Of a stretch of DNA of 61,307 bases, positions 34,965 to 42,800 are shown in pieces. Below the pieces are notes generated by a model. It saw nothing but the letters and a program-made list of their open reading frames with translations. It was not told where the DNA came from and did not search any database. Every line of letters starts with the position of its first letter. Position 1 is the stretch's first letter. Origin of the DNA: Bacteroidales bacterium (GTDB taxonomy: Bacteria > Bacteroidota > Bacteroidia > Bacteroidales > UBA1402); the NCBI GenBank assembly GCA_028709215.1, contig JAQVXI010000005.1, positions 12,436 through 73,742 of the forward strand, read 5' to 3'. The position numbers were made by a program, and so were the translations under genes.

Positions 34965-37900
34965 TTATTGATTGCGTCGTTTGATTTGACGTACAAAATC
35001 CTGCAGGGTGTTGAAGTTTTCGCGATAGACGACTCCAACACCCTGTGTATTTAGAGCCGATTTGAAATATCGGTTATCGTTGGCACGGTTAAAAAGTTTC
35101 CAACTCCATTTTTCAGAATTTTTCATCCGAAGATTCAAATCAAATTCTCCGATAAACTGACTGGTTCCCGTTTGGCTAAGATCTTCTCTGGATCCAATAT
35201 TGCTCTTAAAGGTCAACCGATTGTCCAACCACTGACCGGACAAACCGACTTCCCATTCTCCAGGCTGACCCTGTTCGTAAGAAGCATTCTGATAATTGAA
35301 ATCAAACGAGACGTTGCTGCTTCCCAAGGCATTGTTGAGCATGTTGTTGAACTGAGAGGAAAGGGTTGAAAAGGTTGTATTGAGGACCGTGGAGAGATTG
35401 CTTTGCTCCGTGGATGCGTACGTATCCGTAGAATTGAAACGACCAAAAACCAAAAGGAATACAATCTGCTGATTTAACGCTTCCTCGGTGTTGATCACAT
35501 TCATGATGCGTCTTCTTAATTCATCGTCGGCCGACGGGAAATTGAGCCCCAAACCAATGTTGGGTTGCTGAAGTTCTCCTTTTAATGTCAATTGGCAATC
35601 GACCGGAATGGTGCTCCGACTCATGTTAAGGCTGTTTAAATCGTCCAATGATAGCAAATCGGACAACTGCGCATTGACCGAATGGTTGGCCACAATATTC
35701 AAATCGGCGGCAAACGGATCTCCGGAAAACGAAATGCTTCCACCCCGAACAATATCAAAATCACGCTTTAAAATCTGTTCGTAGATGAAGCGATAGCTAC
35801 CGCTTTCGAGCGTATAGCGACCAAACAATTCCAAATCACTTTCGGTATTGATTACCGCACGAATCGCCCCCGATCCACGGGCTTTGATTTCATCACCCGA
35901 GGTTGGGTCGGTAATCAAGGTTAGTTCTGCATTGGGTGTTGCCTCAATCTGAAGATTGACCGTAAAATTATTGGGAAGGATGGGCTCACGGGCGATTCGT
36001 TCCGGATCTTGCCCTCTTGTGCCCGTTCCTTTATCGTTTGAATCGGATTGGACATATCGGATGAAGTCATATTCGCTGACCTCAAAATTATCCAATAAGG
36101 CGATCGTTGCACGGGTTCGATCATCTGTTCGTACGTTGATGTCCATCATGATGTTGCTTTGTGGTCCGGTGATGGAGACATTGCCCGATCCGTAGGCTGT
36201 ACCGTAAAAATAGGCATCGGGCTTGGCCGGTAGATCCATCGCCAAGAGTCTTCTGGCTTCGATGTCTATATCCAATTGCATCTGTTTGAATCGATTGTGC
36301 GCAATTCGACCGTTGATCACTGCCTGATTGCCCTCGCGATCTTTGGCGACAATGTTTTCAAAACGCACCCATTGTGGAGTCAGATGCACACTGTCTTCAA
36401 AATAATAGCGTGTGTTTAGCATTTCTACGCCAAACGAACCGGATTCGACCAAGGCATCTGCATAAATACCTATTTCCTTATGCCCTCCCATGATTCGCAC
36501 CTTGCCGGTCCCAAGGCCATTTATATCGTGTAATATGCTGCCTAGATAAGGACGCAAAAAGGCAAGATTCGCCTTTTCCGCATCGATGTTTAGATCCAGG
36601 AATTTTTCGGTAGGTTTGTAAAATCCCTTTGCAAAGGCCTTGGTAGGTAGATCTTCCCGCGAAGACTGTACACGACCTTCCATATCCAAGCGTTTGTCGG
36701 AATGATTCCAGCTGGATTGAACAGATAAGTGCCCCAATTCCACGTGATTGAACGTAAAGTCCTCCACCTCCAAGGCCGCATTCATGCTGGGCTTATCCAA
36801 CAAATGAGGGATGGATGCCTGTCCGGTAATGCGCCCCCCAAACGTCATTTTCATGCGAGGGAGTAATTGGAAAATATCATCCAGTAAGAAATCATTGAAC
36901 GTGAAGTGCAAACGATCGTTGGGTAGGGCAGATGCGACTCCGTTGACTCGAATGAACGCATCCCGATGGCTCATTTCCAAGCCCTCTATGCCCAGTCGTC
37001 GATCACCCCATTCCAACTTGGCTTGATGAAGGGTCCACAAACTGTCCCGAATCAAGATGGATGCAGGAATTACATGGGCCTGCAAAGCCAGTGCACCTTT
37101 TGCATCCTTGGTGAATTGGATGTTGGTAGCCACACTTCCGGCATGGGTTGGTTGTTGGTTGTTGCTCCAAAAAAACTTAATATTGGATCGATTTTGCATC
37201 AGGCGCATATCCAAATCGAGATCCCAAAAATCCTCCGCTTGCCAAAGTTGGGCGTGGGTGATGCATTTGATCTCATTGAGCGGGTTCTCCAACAAAATTT
37301 TAAAATTTCGGATATCAATGTCGTTGTAATAGGCCAGCGGAACCAGTACATTCATCCGAAAACGATCTCCCGCACCCTGATAAGATCCTTCGATTTCAAC
37401 GTTTGAAGCCAGTTGTATCGGTAAGTCCAACAAGCGAGATAGATTGACCGGCGGGTTGAAGTCAAAGCGAAAATCCAACTGATTCTGCTGCATATTGTCT
37501 TGAGGCCAAGGTTCTTTTGACGCCAAAGGGATGTATCGAGTCAATATTCGGTGGAATTCATGCTTCCAATTCTTAATGTCCAAATAGCCGGTCGCCTCAC
37601 CATTTAACACTTCCGAGTGCATGACATAACGGCGAAGATGGTTCTCAGGAATGGCTTGCAGGCTAAGAGTGGGCAGAAAAAACGTATCGGTGTGATTCTG
37701 AAAACGAAGCGAGACAACCTGAAGCGATCCAACCAAATCATTGATTTCTCGGCCACTAAAGTCGGCTTGAAGTTGAAAAGAAAGCTTGGAAGGATCCGTG
37801 TGTCCAACCAAACCCAAGGCCTGTAAATCCAGCTGTTGCACATCCAATTCAAATTGGAATTCGGAATTATTTTCTGCCAACCGTACATGTCCGTCAAAGT

Positions 37901-39359
37901 CAAAACTCGCTTTCTCGTCGTTGAGTTGCATTTTTCCGGTAAAACCATCCGAAGCATACTGACCATCCAAACTCAGATGCTGTAGCCGGACCTGATTCCA
38001 ATCAAACTCGTGCACGTCTCCAGTCACGATACCACTGTGATTGCCGTGGATGTCTTGCTTGCCTTCTACACTTAAATCAAAGGCAATATTCCCCAAAAAC
38101 TTATTGGAGGGAAGGAGCTGCTGAATCTGAAACGTTTCCGTTCCTACGCGACCGGCATATTGGAGCAAGCCTCTCTGGGGAATCAATAAGGTTAGATCGG
38201 TGTTTACATTGCCAAACTGTGTGGAAAAATCACCCATCACATTCAATCCATTCGGATCAAAATTGACGTTCCCCATATAGACAAAAGCACCCAATGAGCG
38301 CAAAAACGGAATGGGTACATTTTTTTGTGTCAGGATGGATGATACATATTCCAAGCCTTCCGGAAACATGTGCAACGAGCGGATCTGTGCATTTCCGTCC
38401 AGGCCTGTTGTTCCAGCAGCATAAATCAATTCGGCTTTTGCATCCAGAATGATTTGATTCTCGAAATTTAAAAGAATGCTTTGAATGTTTAAATCCTTCT
38501 GAGAACCGTTGAGTGATAACGAGACTTCAATGGGTCTGTGAATGCCTGAAAGCATCGGAAAGAATCCGGAAAAGTCGTTGAGTACAAGAAATCCTTTCAT
38601 TACCGTTGTACTGAGTTGGCCTGTATCAAACGTATAGGTGAAGGGGCTTACTTCCAGTTTACTACCCTGTCCCATCAAATGCAAGGCATCAATGCTGCAC
38701 ACGCCGTCTTCAATCTTTCCACTTACATCGAGATGCTGCAACGCTACACCTTGTGGTGTCTTGAAGTCCATTTTTGCAATGTGAAAACGTTGATAACGAG
38801 TCGCTCTCAGATCCAATCGCATGACGGTAGAAAATTCTTGTAGTTCGATGTGATTGGGATCAAATCCTTCAACATAGGGCTCAGACAAAACATCGTACCG
38901 CAAAAGGCAGCGACGAAAAAGCAGCGATTGAATGCGAATGTTCCAATCAAACGGAGTCGAAGTCGGTTTTTTTCGAAAAGCGTTGATAACAGTGATCCAA
39001 TTGAGTGCTGAATCGGAATCAACGCGATGGGCATAAATCTCCGCTTGTATGATGCGCAAAGCGTACACATCCAATCGACGACGCAACAATGGCAACCATT
39101 TGATGCCCACCTCTATTTTGTGTGCCCGTAGCCATTCCTGTCCTGAGGAATCCTGAACCACAACCTGTTCCAAAACAATGCCTTTGAAAACGTTTACTTC
39201 GACCTGTTGTATATCCAACTGCAGGCCACTCTGAATGGATACGACCTGGGTGATTTGCTGCATCAGTTTATTCTGAACCCTCGGAAGATTCAGCAAAACA
39301 GCCAACGCACCGAACAGCGCAAATAAGCTGATAGCAAGTATGAGAAGTGTACGTTTCAA
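34965..39359 (-). CDS. tamB: TamB-family translocation/assembly module protein
   Basis: About 1464 residues if it starts at the TTG at 39359 (reading LKRTLLILAISLFALFGALA, an N-terminal membrane anchor). An ATG at 39560 is in frame but would overlap the divergent tsaD by about 150 bp and its extra residues are His/Arg-rich with no family resemblance, so it is rejected; a TTG at 39380 is another option. Long beta-helical AsmA-like body spanning the periplasm; the C-terminal DUF490 domain (about 1100-1460) includes GSGNVSITGPQSNIMMDINV, LELFGRYTLESGSYRFIYEQILKRDFDI and FVRQIKRRN. TamB family proteins carry phospholipids to, or help assemble proteins in, the outer membrane with a BamA-like partner (TamA), not seen here. 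Confidence 0.88.
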   Translation of the reverse strand: MKRTLLILAISLFALFGALAVLLNLPRVQNKLMQQITQVVSIQSGLQLDIQQVEVNVFKGIVLEQVVVQDSSGQEWLRAHKIEVGIKWLPLLRRRLDVYALRIIQAEIYAHRVDSDSALNWITVINAFRKKPTSTPFDWNIRIQSLLFRRCLLRYDVLSEPYVEGFDPNHIELQEFSTVMRLDLRATRYQRFHIAKMDFKTPQGVALQHLDVSGKIEDGVCSIDALHLMGQGSKLEVSPFTYTFDTGQLSTTVMKGFLVLNDFSGFFPMLSGIHRPIEVSLSLNGSQKDLNIQSILLNFENQIILDAKAELIYAAGTTGLDGNAQIRSLHMFPEGLEYVSSILTQKNVPIPFLRSLGAFVYMGNVNFDPNGLNVMGDFSTQFGNVNTDLTLLIPQRGLLQYAGRVGTETFQIQQLLPSNKFLGNIAFDLSVEGKQDIHGNHSGIVTGDVHEFDWNQVRLQHLSLDGQYASDGFTGKMQLNDEKASFDFDGHVRLAENNSEFQFELDVQQLDLQALGLVGHTDPSKLSFQLQADFSGREINDLVGSLQVVSLRFQNHTDTFFLPTLSLQAIPENHLRRYVMHSEVLNGEATGYLDIKNWKHEFHRILTRYIPLASKEPWPQDNMQQNQLDFRFDFNPPVNLSRLLDLPIQLASNVEIEGSYQGAGDRFRMNVLVPLAYYNDIDIRNFKILLENPLNEIKCITHAQLWQAEDFWDLDLDMRLMQNRSNIKFFWSNNQQPTHAGSVATNIQFTKDAKGALALQAHVIPASILIRDSLWTLHQAKLEWGDRRLGIEGLEMSHRDAFIRVNGVASALPNDRLHFTFNDFLLDDIFQLLPRMKMTFGGRITGQASIPHLLDKPSMNAALEVEDFTFNHVELGHLSVQSSWNHSDKRLDMEGRVQSSREDLPTKAFAKGFYKPTEKFLDLNIDAEKANLAFLRPYLGSILHDINGLGTGKVRIMGGHKEIGIYADALVESGSFGVEMLNTRYYFEDSVHLTPQWVRFENIVAKDREGNQAVINGRIAHNRFKQMQLDIDIEARRLLAMDLPAKPDAYFYGTAYGSGNVSITGPQSNIMMDINVRTDDRTRATIALLDNFEVSEYDFIRYVQSDSNDKGTGTRGQDPERIAREPILPNNFTVNLQIEATPNAELTLITDPTSGDEIKARGSGAIRAVINTESDLELFGRYTLESGSYRFIYEQILKRDFDIVRGGSISFSGDPFAADLNIVANHSVNAQLSDLLSLDDLNSLNMSRSTIPVDCQLTLKGELQQPNIGLGLNFPSADDELRRRIMNVINTEEALNQQIVFLLVFGRFNSTDTYASTEQSNLSTVLNTTFSTLSSQFNNMLNNALGSSNVSFDFNYQNASYEQGQPGEWEVGLSGQWLDNRLTFKSNIGSREDLSQTGTSQFIGEFDLNLRMKNSEKWSWKLFNRANDNRYFKSALNTQGVGVVYRENFNTLQDFVRQIKRRNQ

Positions 39360-39369
39360 ATAAAAATGG

Positions 39370-39377
39370 TATTTTTG
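39370..39377 (+). promoter_or_regulatory. Putative -7 element of the tsaD promoter
   Basis: TATTTTTG, an exact TAnnTTTG, 35 nt before the ATG at 39413, in the tamB-tsaD divergent gap. Confidence 0.38.
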
Positions 39378-39412
39378 CAAATCTTCTATGCAAAAGTAAG
39401 AAAAGTATTCAT

Positions 39413-40435
39413 ATGTCAAGAATAACCGTATTGGGAATTGAATCCTCCTGTGATGATACGTCCGCTGCCGTAATCCAGGATGGTTTTTTACGTTCAAATG
39501 TTGTGGCCGGTCAGAAGGTACACGAAGCCTATGGTGGTGTTGTGCCCGAATTGGCCTCACGGGCGCATCAACAAAACATCATTCCGGTTGTCGATGCTGC
39601 ACTCAAGCAAGCAGGCATCGGCGTAGCGGATCTTTCGGCGGTCGCCTTTACAAGAGGTCCGGGTTTGATGGGTTCGTTGTTGGTAGGAACCTCCTTTGCC
39701 AAAGGTTTGGCACGAGCAAAAGGTATTCCTTTGGTAGAAGTCAATCATTTGCAAGCGCATATATTGGCTCATTTTATTGAGGTGGAAAGTGAAGCACATG
39801 TGTCGCCGTGTTTTCCGTTTTTATGTTTACTGGTCTCCGGTGGAAACAGTCAGATTGTACTTGTGCGTGATTATCACGACATGGAAGTGATTGGTCAAAC
39901 GATTGACGATGCAGCCGGAGAGGCGTTTGACAAATGTGCGAAGGTGATGGGTTTGCCTTATCCGGGTGGTCCTTGGATCGATCGTTTGGCGGCTCAGGGC
40001 AATCCCAAGGCTTTCCAGTTCAGCAAGCCACACATTGCTGGCTATGATTACAGTTTCAGTGGATTAAAAACGTCTTTTTTATACAAACTCCGGGATGCAT
40101 TGGTTGAGAATCCCAATTTTATTGAAGAAAACAAAACGGATTTGTGTGCATCGTTGCAAAAAACCATCGTTGACATTCTCATGGACAAACTAAAAAAGGC
40201 AGCCAAAGATTTGGGTATCCGGGAAGTGGCTGTTGCCGGTGGCGTTTCGGCAAATTCCGGTCTTCGCACTGCGTTTGAAGAGTACGCCCAACGGTATCGC
40301 TGGAACATCCACATACCGAAGTTTGCCTATACGACGGACAACGCTGCAATGATTGCGATGAGTGGCTATTTTAAGGCGATAAACCATGATTATATTGGCA
40401 TGGATGCCGTACCTTTTTCGAAGACACGCTTTTAG
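39413..40435 (+). CDS. tsaD: tRNA N6-adenosine threonylcarbamoyltransferase
   Basis: 340 residues from the ATG at 39413 (MSRITVLGIESSCDDTSAAV), the canonical start; a frame extension to 39347 overlaps tamB. TsaD transfers the threonylcarbamoyl group to A37 of ANN-decoding tRNAs, together with TsaB and TsaE. ASKHA fold: GIESSCDDT phosphate loop, metal-binding His in LASRAHQQNIIP and NHLQAHILAHF, SGGNSQIVLV, and the C-terminal VAGGVSANSGLR with TDNAAMIA providing the metal-binding Asp. It is a single gene closed by a strong terminator. Confidence 0.96.
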   Translation: MSRITVLGIESSCDDTSAAVIQDGFLRSNVVAGQKVHEAYGGVVPELASRAHQQNIIPVVDAALKQAGIGVADLSAVAFTRGPGLMGSLLVGTSFAKGLARAKGIPLVEVNHLQAHILAHFIEVESEAHVSPCFPFLCLLVSGGNSQIVLVRDYHDMEVIGQTIDDAAGEAFDKCAKVMGLPYPGGPWIDRLAAQGNPKAFQFSKPHIAGYDYSFSGLKTSFLYKLRDALVENPNFIEENKTDLCASLQKTIVDILMDKLKKAAKDLGIREVAVAGGVSANSGLRTAFEEYAQRYRWNIHIPKFAYTTDNAAMIAMSGYFKAINHDYIGMDAVPFSKTRF

Positions 40436-40438
40436 AAC

Positions 40439-40480
40439 AAAAAAAACGCTTGAAAAACAAAATCTTCAAGCGTTTTTTTA
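40439..40480. terminator. Bidirectional intrinsic terminator
   Basis: A-run, CGCTTGAA (40447-40454), loop, TTCAAGCG (40465-40472) and T-run. Ends tsaD (plus) and ddh (minus). Confidence 0.9.
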
Positions 40481-40492
40481 TTTGGTTTGTGT

Positions 40493-41392
40493 TTAAACCA
40501 AACGATGAATCAAATGCTCACGATCACCATACAATAAATCAATCATCGGCAATTCAATCAAGGTATACGCACCCGGCGCCTGCTTGAAACTGGCACGTGC
40601 CGTACTAACCAAAATTTGAGCCGTTAAGGCAGGGTTGTTGATGCGCATGTTGAATTCCATCAACTGGTTGTGTGTCTTACCTGACACACCCTTGCGTACC
40701 AAATTGACTCCGTGTCCCATGTCAATGAGTTGATCAACATCGTCCACAACGATCACATGTGTTTCATCGCTGGAAAAATAGGGATCTTCTTTGATGGACT
40801 GTTCAACCACTTTGAAGTCGGCGCCGGCTTCCAATTCGACATACACCATGCGACGGTGCACACCCGTACCGGTGGGAATGGTCATGGATAGAGCGGATTT
40901 GACACCGGCTTTGGATTTTACACAAACCGTATGTCCCATACTCATGCCCGGGCCAAAGTTTGTATAGGTAATCCCTTTGGGAACGGCGGCTTCCAACAAG
41001 GTGCGAACAACAGAATCACTTCCCGGATCCCATCCGGCAGCAATCACCGCAACCGACTGGTTGGCCTTGCCTACTATGTCCAACGATTGACGCAAATCCC
41101 AGATTTTACTGTGGATGTCAAAACTGTCTACCGTGTTGATACCCATAGCCAAATATTCCTTTGCATAGGCTTCAACGCTGCGCGTCGGCGTACAAAGAAT
41201 GGCAACATCTACGTGATCGAGTTGTTTGATGTCGGAAACGACCGGAATATCCAGCAATTCCTTGGGTTGTACACCATCGGCATTCCGTCGTACGACACCG
41301 GCTACTTCAAAATCTTTTGACGCTTCCAGCGCATCCAACACGTATTTTCCAATGTTCCCGTAACCAACAATGGCTGCTTTAAATTTCTTCAT
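40493..41392 (-). CDS. ddh: meso-Diaminopimelate D-dehydrogenase
   Basis: 299 residues. NADPH-binding Rossmann motif AIVGYGNIGKYVLDAL (about 7-22), VVRRNADGVQP, DVAILCTPTRSVEAYAKEYL, then the substrate region AAGWDPGSDSVVRTLLEA and FGPGMSMGHTVCVKSKAGVKSALSMTIP, which are diagnostic of Ddh. It makes meso-diaminopimelate in one step from tetrahydrodipicolinate and ammonia, bypassing the succinylase or acetylase branch, and so supplies both lysine and peptidoglycan. It is a single gene with its own promoter (41421-41451) and terminator. Confidence 0.95.
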   Translation of the reverse strand: MKKFKAAIVGYGNIGKYVLDALEASKDFEVAGVVRRNADGVQPKELLDIPVVSDIKQLDHVDVAILCTPTRSVEAYAKEYLAMGINTVDSFDIHSKIWDLRQSLDIVGKANQSVAVIAAGWDPGSDSVVRTLLEAAVPKGITYTNFGPGMSMGHTVCVKSKAGVKSALSMTIPTGTGVHRRMVYVELEAGADFKVVEQSIKEDPYFSSDETHVIVVDDVDQLIDMGHGVNLVRKGVSGKTHNQLMEFNMRINNPALTAQILVSTARASFKQAPGAYTLIELPMIDLLYGDREHLIHRLV

Positions 41393-41420
41393 AGATTCTT
41401 TTTTGAGGTTCAGAATGTCG

Positions 41421-41451
41421 CAAAATTACAGAATGAAAGTCAAATTCGCAA
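41421..41451 (-). promoter_or_regulatory. ddh promoter
   Basis: On the minus strand TTG (41451-41449), 20 nt, TAATTTTG (41428-41421): full match to the Bacteroidetes -33/-7 pattern, 28 nt before the ddh ATG. Confidence 0.6.
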
Positions 41452-41503
41452 TTATTGATCAAAAAATCGCATATTAAGGACTTTCTATTTTCTTTTTGCT
41501 TCT

Positions 41504-42655
41504 TTATTTGGTTGACGTAACTTGTTTGCGCCATTCAGCAAAGCTTAAACCGGATTTGTTCAGAACCGCCCGCTTCAACGAATCGGTTGAGCCAAAACCA
41601 CAAACATCGGCCAATTGTTGCATGGATGATTGTGGATTTTGCTTCAGTATCCGTTCCGCTTCATCCACTCGATGGTGATTTACAAACGTACAAAAATTTA
41701 AATGATAGCGTTGATTGATGTGACCGGAAATATAGGTTCGATTGGTTCCAACCGCCTGTGCGACATCCTGTATGGTTAAATTGGGTTTTAAATAAATTTT
41801 ATGGAGATCAAAAAAAGTTTGAATGCGTTGATCCAACAAATCCTGCGTTTCAGACAAATTTATTTCAGGGGATAACGCATTGTCCAGCGTCAACGTTTCC
41901 TGTTCGTCCGGATACATCGTTCGCTGACGTATGCCCAACCAACCGATCAAAAACAGCGTGGTCGAAAAAAGGATGGAGGCCAACAGCAGATAGGTCCACT
42001 CATGACTAAACGCATTTTTTCCAAGAATACTCAATACGATGGAGGACAACGTTGTAATGAGTAAGGTTACATTTAAGGCGACGACACCGTCGATGCGACT
42101 GTCCTGTAATTCCGAATAGTACTGAGCAGCTTTATCCCGATTGTTGTGTATCAGTACAAAATTGGCAATCAGTGTTACGACGGCCTGTAGAATAAATACT
42201 ACCCGAATAATGCGACTCACACCGTTCATAAAGAACAGCTCCGGACAGTGCTCCATCGCAGGTTTGGGTTTGCATGCAAGCCAATGAATGAATTCGTCTT
42301 TTGGGATTTGAGACATACCCAAAACATACAAAAGTACAAGCAAAACAGAAGGAATAAGATAGAAGGCATGACGTTTGAATTGAAATCGATTGTCAACCAT
42401 CAGTAGACGAAAGTAAATATAATACAACGGGTATACAAGCAATGAGGCGAACTGATAAACCGGATCCATCCAATAATAAAGAGGCCACAAATCCGAAAAA
42501 AAGAGGAGGTGCCCCCCGTAAAGAAGAAAGGCGACAAACATAAACAAGCCCAGAAAACGTTTTGGACGTTCTGCTTTCTTCGTTGTGGTTAGCAACAAAA
42601 GAAACCAAAAAAAGGTGACATAAACTGGAGCGGTCAAAAACAGGGTTTGAATCAT
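41504..42655 (-). CDS. Membrane-anchored AraC-family transcriptional regulator
   Basis: 383 residues. The N-terminal 230 hold about seven hydrophobic helices (6-22, 35-52, 60-85, 98-115, 150-172, 192-212, 220-242), like the 7TM-type sensor modules of Bacteroidetes AraC proteins. The C-terminal AraC DNA-binding domain covers about 285-383 with two helix-turn-helices: PNLTIQDVAQAVGTNRTYISGHINQ and MQQLADVCGFGSTDSLKRAVLNKSGLSFAEWR. It probably senses a signal at the cytoplasmic membrane directly; the signal and target genes are unknown. Divergent from the T9SS cargo gene at 42801, which is a possible target by position only. Confidence 0.87.
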   Translation of the reverse strand: MIQTLFLTAPVYVTFFWFLLLLTTTKKAERPKRFLGLFMFVAFLLYGGHLLFFSDLWPLYYWMDPVYQFASLLVYPLYYIYFRLLMVDNRFQFKRHAFYLIPSVLLVLLYVLGMSQIPKDEFIHWLACKPKPAMEHCPELFFMNGVSRIIRVVFILQAVVTLIANFVLIHNNRDKAAQYYSELQDSRIDGVVALNVTLLITTLSSIVLSILGKNAFSHEWTYLLLASILFSTTLFLIGWLGIRQRTMYPDEQETLTLDNALSPEINLSETQDLLDQRIQTFFDLHKIYLKPNLTIQDVAQAVGTNRTYISGHINQRYHLNFCTFVNHHRVDEAERILKQNPQSSMQQLADVCGFGSTDSLKRAVLNKSGLSFAEWRKQVTSTK

Positions 42656-42674
42656 GATGAAGGACTTATCATCA

Positions 42675-42703
42675 CAAATTTACATTATTTTTTCATTCTG
42701 CAA
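42675..42703 (-). promoter_or_regulatory. Putative promoter of the AraC-type regulator
   Basis: On the minus strand TTG (42703-42701), 18 nt, then TAAATTTG (42682-42675), an exact -7 match 19 nt before the ATG. Confidence 0.45.
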
Positions 42704-42800
42704 AAAGATTTTGTATGCTTTGCGGGGTGTATTTGTATCAATTGCGGACCAATGTTAAGCATAATTCACATACTTTCGTTCTTATTAATGCTACCGCCAT

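Noticed and set aside
39347-39560. ATG-based N-terminal extensions of tamB (to 39560) and of tsaD (to 39347)
   Set aside because: They overlap each other on opposite strands; the added residues are His/Arg-rich or polar and do not fit the families.
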